A stretch of 48,283 nt of DNA. Source: Thermoproteota archaeon (GTDB lineage: Archaea; Thermoproteota; Nitrososphaeria_A; Caldarchaeales; Calditenuaceae). This document shows positions 40,677-48,283 of the stretch, piece after piece. The notes below the pieces were generated by a model, which saw nothing but the letters and a program-made list of their open reading frames with translations, was not told the DNA's origin and did not search any database. Position 1 is the stretch's first letter. Every line of letters begins with the position of its first letter. A program made the position numbers and the translations under genes. The stretch covers positions 1-48,283 of the forward strand of contig JAUQPU010000007.1 of assembly GCA_030550235.1 (NCBI GenBank). Direction: 5' to 3'.

Positions 40677-43600
40677 ATGGCGGAGACCATTGAGGAGAGG
40701 CTGGTTAGGTTCTTCAAGCAGGAGAAGTATCGGGACATAATCTCGAGGGCCGTAATATCTGGGCGCAAAACAATCCCAGTCGACTTCGGCGACCTACTAA
40801 TCTTCGACAAGGAATTTGCGGAAAAGATACAGTCCGAGCCGCTCACCTATCTCCCGATACTTGACAACGCGGCCTTCAGGCAGCTTGAGCTCGAGTATCC
40901 GGACTATGCCTCCAAGATTGGCTCCTTCAAGACGGCTGTCAGGGGTCTTCCAGAGACGATTCCAATTAGGAAAATTCGATCGGAGCATCTTAGGAAGCTG
41001 ATAGCTGTGGATGGGATAGTTGTGAGGGCCTCGACTGTGAGGCCTCTGCTGGAGAGTGCAGCCTATCGATGTAGATATTGTGGAAACCTCTACCGTGTGG
41101 CGGGCTCAAAGCCACCTAGTAGATGCAAAACTCCAAGGTGCTTGGAGAGGAGACCAGCCTTCGAGCTGGTCGAGGAGGAATCGGTCTTCGCAGACTTCCA
41201 GACCCTCGGCGTCCAGGAGAAGCCTGAGGACCTCCCGCCTGGACAGATTCCCCGGATAATCGACGTTAGGGTTAAGGGAGACTCAGTCGACATGGCTGCT
41301 CCGGGGGACAGAGTCACTGTAACAGGCATACTTGAGTTGGCTGCTGAGCGTTTGGAGAACTCGGCCCAGCCGCGTAAGACATTCCTCGACGCGGTCTCGA
41401 TCGAGCCGAGGGGGAAGGAGCTGGAGTCCCTTCTAATCACCCCTGAGGAGGAGAAGATGTTTAGAGAGATGGCCGCAGACACCCAGAACTATCAGAGACT
41501 GATAGAGTCTGTGGCCCCCTCAATCCAGGGGCTGGAACATATTAAGGAGGCAATCCTCCTCCTGCTTTTCGGGGGTAGGAGCAAGGTCTTCCCCGACGGC
41601 GTCAGAGTTAGGGGTGACATGCATGTACTCTTGGTTGGAGACCCTGGGACTGCGAAGTCGACGCTCCTCCTATACGCTGCACAGATTGCCCCTAGGGGGG
41701 TGTACACGTCGGGTAGGGGTAGCACTGCGGCCGGTCTAACCGCGGCTGTAGTTAGGGATCAGGGAGGGGGCCTAGTCTTGGAGGCCGGGGCCAGCGTCCT
41801 AGCCGATATGGGGATATGCGTTATTGACGAGATTGACAAGATGAGGCCCGAGGATAGGGTGGCGATGCATGAAGTGATGGCGCAACAGTCCTATCACCCT
41901 TCGTTCGAGCTGCTGACCTATGATAAGGGCAAAATGAGGATAGGCGAGCTTGTCGATTCGCTCTTGAATAGCAATGCGGCTGACGTGTGTGTTGTCGATA
42001 AGAGTGAAGTTCTGCTGAAGCCTCCCAATATCCAAGTTTACACATTGGATCCGGCTAATCTCCGAGTTAGTGTTTGCAGACCGGCTCGGGTAAGCAGGCA
42101 TAAAGCACCTGCCCACTTCATAAAAATCACCTACAACAATGGAAGAGAAATCATAGTTACACCTGAACACCCTGTCTTCGTCAGCTCAGAGCGCCACCTG
42201 CTATCGACAATCAGGGCTGATCATGTCAAGCCTGGGGATTATGTGCCTGCGCCAAGGATTTTACCCAATTCGTCGTCACAGGTCCTTCTCCGAGAGGTTG
42301 CATCCCGACCTAGGGAGAAAAAAGTGAGACTTCCTTTACAGTTAACTCCTGAGCTTGCAAGGCTACTCGGCTATATTGCCGCAGAGGGGCATTTCCACAA
42401 AGGATCTTCATTTGAGATATGTTTCTCAAATAAGGATAGCCGCCTACTCTCTGATTTCAGGAGGCTCGCCGAGAAGCTTTTCTGCATTATTCCAAACGTG
42501 CATACAGACAGAAGGTATGGCGTCGTGACCTTAAGGCTAATCTCCACTAGATTGTTTAGATGGTTCGAGAAAAACTTCCCCGAACTGGTTGCAGATGCAA
42601 CCCATAAGAGGGCCCCCTCCAAAATCATGTCGGCTTCAAAGGATATTGTGAGAGAGTTCTTGAGGGGTGTTTTTGCCGGTGACGGGGAGGTAAGCAGCTC
42701 GGCCACCTTGAAGACGGCCTCGAGACTCTTTGCAGAGGATTGCCAAGATCTACTACTAAAGCTAGGTATTCACTCATCCATTCACTCTTCTGGAAACAAG
42801 TATTACAGGCTTAGAATACTATCGCATTCTCTTAGTTTATTTAAGGACGAAATCTTACTCTTTGATAGCAAACAACAAAAAGCTGCACAACTCCTTCAAA
42901 AGAGCAATACTAGAAGGCACCATGATATTCTCCCTCCAGAAGTAGCAAAGCATATCATCAGACTGATGAAGCTTTTAGGAATCCGCTATCGTGGAGAGTT
43001 TTATAACAACCTGAGGAGACGACACGGGATTTCTAGGTCTGTGGTAAGACGATGCTTAGACTTCATGGAAGAGAAGCTTTACAGGTCTAAGATCGTTATT
43101 ACTCAGGCAGACACACTGAGGGGGGTCAGATCTGCATTAGGATGGTCGCAACAAGAACTGGCCAAGCACCTGTCCGTGTCAAGGAGTGTCGTGGATTACG
43201 CGGAGAGGGGCGGCTATGATGAAGAAATGAGAAAAAGACTGTTAATGGAGGCGGTGACCAAGTCTAATGAGGTTCTTCGGCAGGTAGAGGGTGAATTGCA
43301 ACTCCTGAGAAACATTGTTGACTCAGATCTAAGATGGCTTAGAGTTAAGAAGGTCGAGAAAATAAGGAATGCGGGCCCATACAGAACCGAATGGGTTTAC
43401 GATGTTACTGTGGAGCCAACTCATAGCTTCATCTCGCATGGTCTTCTGCTTCATAACACTGTTAGCATAGCGAAGGGTGGGATAGTCGCTACTCTAAACG
43501 CCAGGTGCAGTATACTGGCCGCCGCAAACCCCGAGCTCGGGAGATACGACGTATACAGGCCCTTTAATGAGAACGTCAACCTCCCCATAACCCTCCTCTC

Positions 43601-44246
43601 AAGGTTCGACCTAATCTTCGTCCTCAGGGACGAGCCGAGCCCAGAGGCCGACAAAACCGTCTCAAGCCACATAGTCTCCCTTCACGTCGAGGGAGGCATC
43701 AAAAAGGAGCCTCCAATCCCCCCAAACATTCTGAAGAAGTATATCGCTTATTCCAAAAAGATTGAGCCGGTGCTGACGCAGGAGGCGGCTGAGGTCCTCC
43801 AGCAGTTCTACCTCAGCATGAGGGCTGTCTATGAGAAGACATCAACAGTCTCTATAACGGCTAGGCAGCTCGAGTCGCTGATTAGGCTGGCGGAGGCTCG
43901 TGCGAGGGCGTGTCTGAGAAGCGTCGTCACTGTCGATGATGCTCAGGTGGCTGTTAGGCTGATGAGGAGGAGCCTCTCAGAGGTTGGGATAGACGTCGAG
44001 ACGGGTAGGCCGGACATCGATGTAATAATGACTGGGAAGCCGAGAAGTGTTAGGGAGAAGCTCAGCCTAGTCCTAAATGTTATCAGGGAGCTGCAGGAGC
44101 AGCATGGCTACGCTGATGATGAGGCCTTGAAGAAGGAGTTGCAGGAGCAGGGCCTCAGTAAGAGTGAGATTGATAGAATAATTAATAGGATGATTACTGA
44201 GGGTAGGATATATACACCGAAGCCTGGGGCCTATAGGCTGGCGTAA
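40677..44246 (+). CDS. mcm: MCM replicative helicase with an in-frame intein
   Basis: The 1189-residue precursor is a full MCM of 666 residues interrupted by a 523-residue intein (residues 405-927). The host protein has an N-terminal zinc site (CRYCGNLY and CKTPRC), Walker A VGDPGTAKSTLL, the Walker B stretch ICVIDEIDKM, sensor and arginine-finger segments (LLSRFDLIFVLRDE) and a C-terminal winged helix (about the last 70 residues). The intein sits between MAQQ and TVSIAKGG, right after Walker B, so the helicase cannot work until splicing occurs. It is preceded by gins23 and followed by hel308 after 5 bases. Confidence 0.97.
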   Translation: MAETIEERLVRFFKQEKYRDIISRAVISGRKTIPVDFGDLLIFDKEFAEKIQSEPLTYLPILDNAAFRQLELEYPDYASKIGSFKTAVRGLPETIPIRKIRSEHLRKLIAVDGIVVRASTVRPLLESAAYRCRYCGNLYRVAGSKPPSRCKTPRCLERRPAFELVEEESVFADFQTLGVQEKPEDLPPGQIPRIIDVRVKGDSVDMAAPGDRVTVTGILELAAERLENSAQPRKTFLDAVSIEPRGKELESLLITPEEEKMFREMAADTQNYQRLIESVAPSIQGLEHIKEAILLLLFGGRSKVFPDGVRVRGDMHVLLVGDPGTAKSTLLLYAAQIAPRGVYTSGRGSTAAGLTAAVVRDQGGGLVLEAGASVLADMGICVIDEIDKMRPEDRVAMHEVMAQQSYHPSFELLTYDKGKMRIGELVDSLLNSNAADVCVVDKSEVLLKPPNIQVYTLDPANLRVSVCRPARVSRHKAPAHFIKITYNNGREIIVTPEHPVFVSSERHLLSTIRADHVKPGDYVPAPRILPNSSSQVLLREVASRPREKKVRLPLQLTPELARLLGYIAAEGHFHKGSSFEICFSNKDSRLLSDFRRLAEKLFCIIPNVHTDRRYGVVTLRLISTRLFRWFEKNFPELVADATHKRAPSKIMSASKDIVREFLRGVFAGDGEVSSSATLKTASRLFAEDCQDLLLKLGIHSSIHSSGNKYYRLRILSHSLSLFKDEILLFDSKQQKAAQLLQKSNTRRHHDILPPEVAKHIIRLMKLLGIRYRGEFYNNLRRRHGISRSVVRRCLDFMEEKLYRSKIVITQADTLRGVRSALGWSQQELAKHLSVSRSVVDYAERGGYDEEMRKRLLMEAVTKSNEVLRQVEGELQLLRNIVDSDLRWLRVKKVEKIRNAGPYRTEWVYDVTVEPTHSFISHGLLLHNTVSIAKGGIVATLNARCSILAAANPELGRYDVYRPFNENVNLPITLLSRFDLIFVLRDEPSPEADKTVSSHIVSLHVEGGIKKEPPIPPNILKKYIAYSKKIEPVLTQEAAEVLQQFYLSMRAVYEKTSTVSITARQLESLIRLAEARARACLRSVVTVDDAQVAVRLMRRSLSEVGIDVETGRPDIDVIMTGKPRSVREKLSLVLNVIRELQEQHGYADDEALKKELQEQGLSKSEIDRIINRMITEGRIYTPKPGAYRLA
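41889..43457 (+). other. Intein in MCM with LAGLIDADG-like endonuclease and HTH segment
   Basis: The element encodes 523 residues with Ser1 (SYHPSFELLTYDKG) at its start, a block B TPEHPVF, and a C-terminal block WVYDVTVEPTHSF ending in His-Asn before Thr+1, so it should be splicing competent with serine and threonine nucleophiles. Two LAGLIDADG-like motifs are LLGYIAAEGHF and FLRGVFAGDGEV; the acidic residues (Glu and Asp) are present, so the endonuclease may be active. Downstream, GVRSALGWSQQELAKHLSVS is a helix-turn-helix of the XRE type, unusual in inteins. Confidence 0.93.
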
Positions 44247-44251
44247 AAGTT

Positions 44252-46405
44252 ATGAGGGTTGAGGAGGCCGGGCTCTCCAGGTGGCTGCTCGAGGCGCTTA
44301 GGCGGGAGGGGATTGAGACCTTCTATCCACCTCAGGCCGAGGCCTTGGAGAGAGGCCTCCTCCAAGGAAGAAACCTAGTCGTCTCCTCTCCGACAGCCTC
44401 TGGAAAGACGCTCATAGCAATAATGGCTGCCCACAGGCACCTTGAGATAGGGAGGAAGATTCTATACCTCACACCACTCCGCGCCCTCACATACGAGAAG
44501 TCTGTCGAGTTTAAGAGGTTACTCGGCGAGAACGGCCCAGGCTATAGGGTAGTTGCAGTCTCGGGAGATTACGACGACCCAGGTGAATGGATTGGAAGCA
44601 ACGACGTGATAGTCTCGACCTATGAGAAGGCCGACAGTCTAGTCAGACACCGGGCCAGGTGGCTTTCAGGCATCGGCCTAATAGTTGTCGATGAGGCCCA
44701 CATGATAGGCGACCCTGAACGAGGACCAACCCTCGAGATGACTATAGCCAAGCTCTTAGAGACTCTTGACTCCCCCCAGATACTCTGTCTAAGTGCGACT
44801 GTCAGAAACACGCGGGACATTGCTGAGTGGCTTGAGGCTGTCCCTATCGAGAGTGATTTCAGGCCTGTGCCTCTCCGTGAGGGTGTTCTTCAGGGTGGGA
44901 GGATATTCTTCTCTGATGGAGAGACAAGGGTCTTGAGGGGTAGTGGCGACCCGCTGACAGCTCTAGTCCTCGACTGTCTAATGGATGGGGGGCAGGTCCT
45001 CGTCTTCGCACTGACTAGGAGGAAGGCTGAGAGCTATGCGGAGAGGCTCGCCCAGTCACTCTCAAGCCTCAACTTCCCAGGCGAGTCTGGAAGGGAGAGG
45101 CTGGAGGAGTATTCGCGCCGTGTTTTGGAGGAGGCGGAGTCTCCCTTCGCCGAGAGGCTGGCAGCGTTGGTCTCGAGGGGCACCGCGTTCCATCACGCAG
45201 GCCTAGGGCATCTTCACAGGAGGATTATCGAGGATGCCTTCCGCGAGGGGGTCATCCCAGTTTTATGCGCCACGCCTACTCTTGCCGCTGGGGTAAACCT
45301 TCCTGCGAGGATGGTTGTAATCCCCGAGTACAGGCGCTTCAACTCTAAGAGCGGAATGAGGGGACTGAGCGTCACAGAGTATAAACAATTCTGCGGGAGG
45401 GCCGGCAGACCCCTCTATGACAAGATAGGCTACTCGATACTCGTGGCTAGTAACAGGACGGAGGCGGAGTACCTGATGGAAAAGTACATCCACGGGATGC
45501 CTGAAAAGGTCTACTCAGTCCTCGGCAGCGAGAGACACCTTCGAAGCCACATCCTCTCCCTCATCTCCTCAGGCCTCGCAAAGTCCGAGCTAGGTTTGAG
45601 GAGGATAATAGGGAGGACATTCTACGCCCACATCTTCGGAACCCAGGGGCTCGTAGAGAAGATAGACACTGTCTTGGCTATGCTTGAGTCCCACTCCCTG
45701 ATAACGAGGGAGGAGGGCTTGGAAGCGACAAGGCTTGGAGCGCGCGTCTCAGAGCTATACATAGATCCACTTACCTGTGTCGAGGTTCTCAACTATACAG
45801 CAGGCCTGGATAGGCTCTCAACACTAGCCGCTCTCCAGATAATATGCCTGACACCAGATCTCTCAGACCTCTGGGTCTCCCGAATCCGCTCAACCACCGT
45901 GATGAGGATTCTAGACGAGTTGGGTGAGGAGCTCTTAGTCAAACTCCCAGACCCTGAAGCATATCCAGAAGAGTACGAAAACCATATAGACGCCCTCAAG
46001 AATGCCCTCGTGCTTTGGGCATGGGTGAATGAGGTGCATGAGAGGGAGATCTATGAGAGATATAATGTCGAGCCCGGGGACTTCGCTGCTTTGAGAGAGA
46101 GGGCTGAGTGGATATCCTACTCGGCCTCGAGTGTCCTAGAGGTTGTGGGGAGGAGGAAGCTGTCGGCCCAGTACAGGATACTTACCGAGAGGCTTAGACA
46201 CGGTGTCATGGAGGAGCTCCTAGAGCTTGTCACACTGCCTGAGATTGGCAGGGTCAGGGGTAGGATGCTCTGGCGTAGCGGCTTCAAGAAGCTGGAAGAC
46301 GTAAGGAGGGCGAGCATCGACGACCTGGCCAAGGTACCAGGCATAGGGACCGCCATAGCGAGCAAGATCAAGAGGGCCGCTGAAGACCTAGGCTCTGAGG
46401 CCTAG
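44252..46405 (+). CDS. hel308: Hel308/HelQ-type superfamily 2 DNA helicase
   Basis: The 717-residue helicase acts on stalled replication forks. It has a Q-motif region (FYPPQAEAL), Walker A SPTASGKT (residues 46-53), DEAH in LIVVDEAHMIGD, LSATVRN, a FAFHHAGL-like motif here reading TAFHHAGLGH, and QFCGRAGRP (motif VI). The C-terminal part has a winged helix, a ratchet domain and a final helix-hairpin-helix pair (VPGIGTAIASKI). It follows MCM by 5 bases, linking replication and fork repair in one operon. Its 3' end overlaps the convergent CitG-like gene by 18 bases. Confidence 0.95.
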   Translation: MRVEEAGLSRWLLEALRREGIETFYPPQAEALERGLLQGRNLVVSSPTASGKTLIAIMAAHRHLEIGRKILYLTPLRALTYEKSVEFKRLLGENGPGYRVVAVSGDYDDPGEWIGSNDVIVSTYEKADSLVRHRARWLSGIGLIVVDEAHMIGDPERGPTLEMTIAKLLETLDSPQILCLSATVRNTRDIAEWLEAVPIESDFRPVPLREGVLQGGRIFFSDGETRVLRGSGDPLTALVLDCLMDGGQVLVFALTRRKAESYAERLAQSLSSLNFPGESGRERLEEYSRRVLEEAESPFAERLAALVSRGTAFHHAGLGHLHRRIIEDAFREGVIPVLCATPTLAAGVNLPARMVVIPEYRRFNSKSGMRGLSVTEYKQFCGRAGRPLYDKIGYSILVASNRTEAEYLMEKYIHGMPEKVYSVLGSERHLRSHILSLISSGLAKSELGLRRIIGRTFYAHIFGTQGLVEKIDTVLAMLESHSLITREEGLEATRLGARVSELYIDPLTCVEVLNYTAGLDRLSTLAALQIICLTPDLSDLWVSRIRSTTVMRILDELGEELLVKLPDPEAYPEEYENHIDALKNALVLWAWVNEVHEREIYERYNVEPGDFAALRERAEWISYSASSVLEVVGRRKLSAQYRILTERLRHGVMEELLELVTLPEIGRVRGRMLWRSGFKKLEDVRRASIDDLAKVPGIGTAIASKIKRAAEDLGSEA

Positions 46406-47320
46406 CAGTATTCGGACTCCAAGAGAGGCTGCAAGTATATCCGCCGAGGAACCTGGCCTCGCGTCAACCCTCCTGAGATACGTATCCAGCTCCTGAACCG
46501 CCTCTAGCCCCTTAACGCTGGAGGCTCCTCCAAGGCTCAGCGCGGCCTCTGCCATGTGCTGGACAATCCTCGCAGTCTCAACCCCCCTCCGCCTAACAAT
46601 GTGCGTGTCAGGCCTATACGCCATGACAGCGAGCAAGGCATTTACACAGGCGGTCTCAAGGCTCTCCACCCTGACATCCCAATACCTCATAGACCTGAGG
46701 CAGACATTGAAGACGAGGGGATATCCTGTTAGGAGCTCGTCGGCAACCATATCCCTCCCACAGTAGGGCTCGAGGGCCTCAAGCAGACCTGGCCTCACCC
46801 TCTCCAACAGCTCATAAGTCTCGGGCCTTGTCACGTCTAGAAAGGGAACGTTACCTAGGCCGCCTGGCCTGACATGCTCAATGGCACGGAAGACGTTGAT
46901 CGTGTCGAGGTGGCCTAGGCTAGCCAGCACAGCGGAAGTGGCCCTCCTCAGAGCCTCTGGGCTCCTAATCCTCAAGCCCAGTTTACCAGCCCCGGCGGCA
47001 AGCGGCAGGGTTAGCAGCAGGGCTCCGAGATGCATATTACCCCCTGCCTGGACCCTAACCATCTCCCTCACCGCGTCTATAACGAGCAAGCCGAGAGCGT
47101 TTCTAATCCGTCTAGTCCTGCCTAGTGCAGAGGCCATGGCATAGTAGGGGTAGAGCGAGGCTGCACTCGCCGAGAGTCTATAGATGTTAATCTCTCTGAG
47201 CTGGTTGACCCTGTCTGCTAGGCCTGGCTTCGGATAGACGGCGGCCTCGAAGAGTAGGCCGGTGGTAAAGCACCTGGCAACCTCTAGGTCTATCCGGCTG
47301 AAGGTTCCTCTCCAGACCAT
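46388..47320 (-). CDS. CitG/MdcB-like triphosphoribosyl-dephospho-CoA synthase family protein
   Basis: The 310-residue helical protein fits the CitG family: FEAAVYPKPGLADRVN near the N-terminus, QAGGNMHLGALLLTLPLAAGAG in the centre and PGSSADILAASLGVRILLG at the C-terminus. Bacterial members build the prosthetic group precursor of citrate or malonate lyase; archaeal homologues occur without those lyases and may act in other cofactor pathways. The gene follows the methyltransferase gene by 1 base, so they share a message. The activity here is unproven. Confidence 0.85.
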   Translation of the reverse strand: MVWRGTFSRIDLEVARCFTTGLLFEAAVYPKPGLADRVNQLREINIYRLSASAASLYPYYAMASALGRTRRIRNALGLLVIDAVREMVRVQAGGNMHLGALLLTLPLAAGAGKLGLRIRSPEALRRATSAVLASLGHLDTINVFRAIEHVRPGGLGNVPFLDVTRPETYELLERVRPGLLEALEPYCGRDMVADELLTGYPLVFNVCLRSMRYWDVRVESLETACVNALLAVMAYRPDTHIVRRRGVETARIVQHMAEAALSLGGASSVKGLEAVQELDTYLRRVDARPGSSADILAASLGVRILLGLRA

Positions 47321-47321
47321 C

Positions 47322-48236
47322 TCACATCATCCTCCTCTTGAAAGCCTTCACAACGCCGAGCCGGGCATCCCATCTAGCCTCGAAGCCTGTAAGACGAAGC
47401 CTTTCCATCACCCCCCTATAGAGCTTAACACCCCTAAAACGCTCGCCGGGCCTACCCACATAGTGGATCATCAAGCCGCCCAGCCTAAGCACCCTGAAAA
47501 CCTCTTTGTAAAACTCTCTCGAGTAGAGCTCACCAGCCAGTGAGAACCTGGGCGGGTCATGTATGACTACGTGGAAGGCACTGTCCGGTAGGCTGTAGAC
47601 TAGGTTGGAGACATCCTCGTTAAGTATTGTAATCTTCTCCGACTCGAGGCCGCGGGACCATGGATTTATTTCAGCTATCTCGAGGACATGTAAGTCCTTC
47701 TCTACTGTGAGGACGCTGGAGGCTCCAAGCTCCGCCGCAGTTGTGGCCGTATATCCAAGGCCTGTGCATGTGTCGAGAACGACTGTGCCCTTCTGGCGTC
47801 TGGACATGGCCCTGACCTTCAAGTATGCATCCTCCTCGGGAAAGACCCCCTTAACTCTGTGCATGTGTATCCCATCAATCTCGAGCGTCGGGGCGTGCCC
47901 CACCCCAGTCTTGACGAGCTTGTAGAAATGCTCAGCCCTAACCTCAACCTTCCTCAACTCGCCTGAGATAAGAGCATAGACAGAGCGCCTGTCGGCTGCA
48001 ACCCTCCTCAGGGCCTCGAGTGGTATAGTCTCATCCCGCACCCTAACCTCCCCTCCGGAGACCTCAACCACCTCACGGCTCCTCCAGAGATCGAGGCTCG
48101 TCTCGACACTCCCAAAACCCTTCTCCGACGCCTTCAACAACTCCAGAGCAACCTCGCTCGTAAACAACGGATATGGCCTTCGCCTAAACGAATAAGTGTT
48201 AAATCGAACGGCGTCAAGCCCCGCCCAGCTATCCAC
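47322..48236 (-). CDS. Class I SAM-dependent methyltransferase (archaeal COG2521 type)
   Basis: The 304-residue protein has the SAM-binding motif VVLDTCTGLGYTATTAAELG, VLTVEKDLHVLEIA, an LNEDVSNL acidic loop and HDPPRFSLAGE, the DPPR form of the catalytic motif. It fits the archaeal 'predicted methyltransferase' group; the substrate is unknown, with RNA or a protein residue as candidates. The N-terminal 90 residues form a separate beta-rich region. Upstream, 48237-48283 holds a short promoter region only. Confidence 0.88.
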   Translation of the reverse strand: MDSWAGLDAVRFNTYSFRRRPYPLFTSEVALELLKASEKGFGSVETSLDLWRSREVVEVSGGEVRVRDETIPLEALRRVAADRRSVYALISGELRKVEVRAEHFYKLVKTGVGHAPTLEIDGIHMHRVKGVFPEEDAYLKVRAMSRRQKGTVVLDTCTGLGYTATTAAELGASSVLTVEKDLHVLEIAEINPWSRGLESEKITILNEDVSNLVYSLPDSAFHVVIHDPPRFSLAGELYSREFYKEVFRVLRLGGLMIHYVGRPGERFRGVKLYRGVMERLRLTGFEARWDARLGVVKAFKRRMM

Positions 48237-48283
48237 GCCTCCTCACCACAGAGAGGGAGGCAGGAGGGTTTTAACCTACCCCC

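Noticed and set aside
1-48283. CRISPR arrays, insertion sequences and long direct repeats
   Set aside because: None were seen by reading; no regularly spaced repeats, transposase genes or terminal inverted repeats stand out.

Overview
The window is archaeal chromosome, dense and about 95% coding, with short intergenic gaps, TATA-like boxes about 26 bases before transcript starts, and many leaderless genes opening with TTG or GTG. The gene content points to a thermophilic member of the TACK group, most likely Caldarchaeales ('Aigarchaeota', Caldiarchaeum-like). The key marker is a ubiquitin-type cluster (E1, E2, ubiquitin-like protein, JAMM protease), alongside a Vps4/CdvC ATPase, Nop5-fibrillarin, Kae1-Bud32, a single-copy MCM with Gins23, Hel308, a Y-family polymerase and the termination nuclease FttA. 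The lineage is inferred from gene content only; an Asgard or other deep archaeal lineage cannot be excluded by eye.

Layout. 1-3549 (minus): Vps4/CdvC ATPase, then an ABC exporter (ATPase and two permeases, the last cut by the window edge). 3653-6910: Lrp/AsnC regulator diverging from HMG-CoA synthase, a thiolase-like protein and a DUF35 OB-fold protein, the archaeal entry to the mevalonate pathway; mevalonate kinase lies at 25088. 7011-9349: active proteasome beta subunit, an EVE-domain protein and a PQQ-type sugar dehydrogenase. 9449-11413: zinc-finger protein, membrane-anchored roadblock-like protein, soluble roadblock protein and small GTPase. 11417-15224 (minus): tRNA-splicing endonuclease, PhoU-like protein, RNase HII, fibrillarin, Nop5. 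15348-21306: XTP pyrophosphatase, Bud32 and Kae1 (minus), a B3/B4 protein, GalK-GalT and an RraA-like protein. 21303-23792: a frameshifted anchored protein, three tRNAs (Thr, Glu, Met), a nuclease-like protein and an SCP2 protein. 23888-29423: argininosuccinate synthase, mevalonate kinase, Dpo4-type polymerase, VIT-like membrane protein, DUF211 protein, threonine dehydratase. 29446-35021: the ubiquitin-like cluster followed by FttA. 35040-40084: EndoQ-like nuclease, a large secreted anchored protein, a CBS-domain protein. 40160-46405: replication operon Gins23-MCM (with a 523-residue intein)-Hel308. 46388-48236 (minus): CitG-like protein and a methyltransferase.

The most interesting system is the ubiquitin-like pathway. 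The Ubl, E2 and E1 genes run left from a divergent promoter region, and the JAMM protease runs right. The Ubl ends exactly in Gly-Gly, so it needs no maturation. The E1 carries a ubiquitin-like C-terminal domain. The small RING protein reported next to E1 in Caldiarchaeum is missing here, and an unrecognised coiled-coil gene overlaps the end of the JAMM gene. Other notable points are a thiolase in which glycine replaces the nucleophilic cysteine, an MCM intein with LAGLIDADG-like and helix-turn-helix segments, and a membrane-anchored roadblock/GTPase operon.
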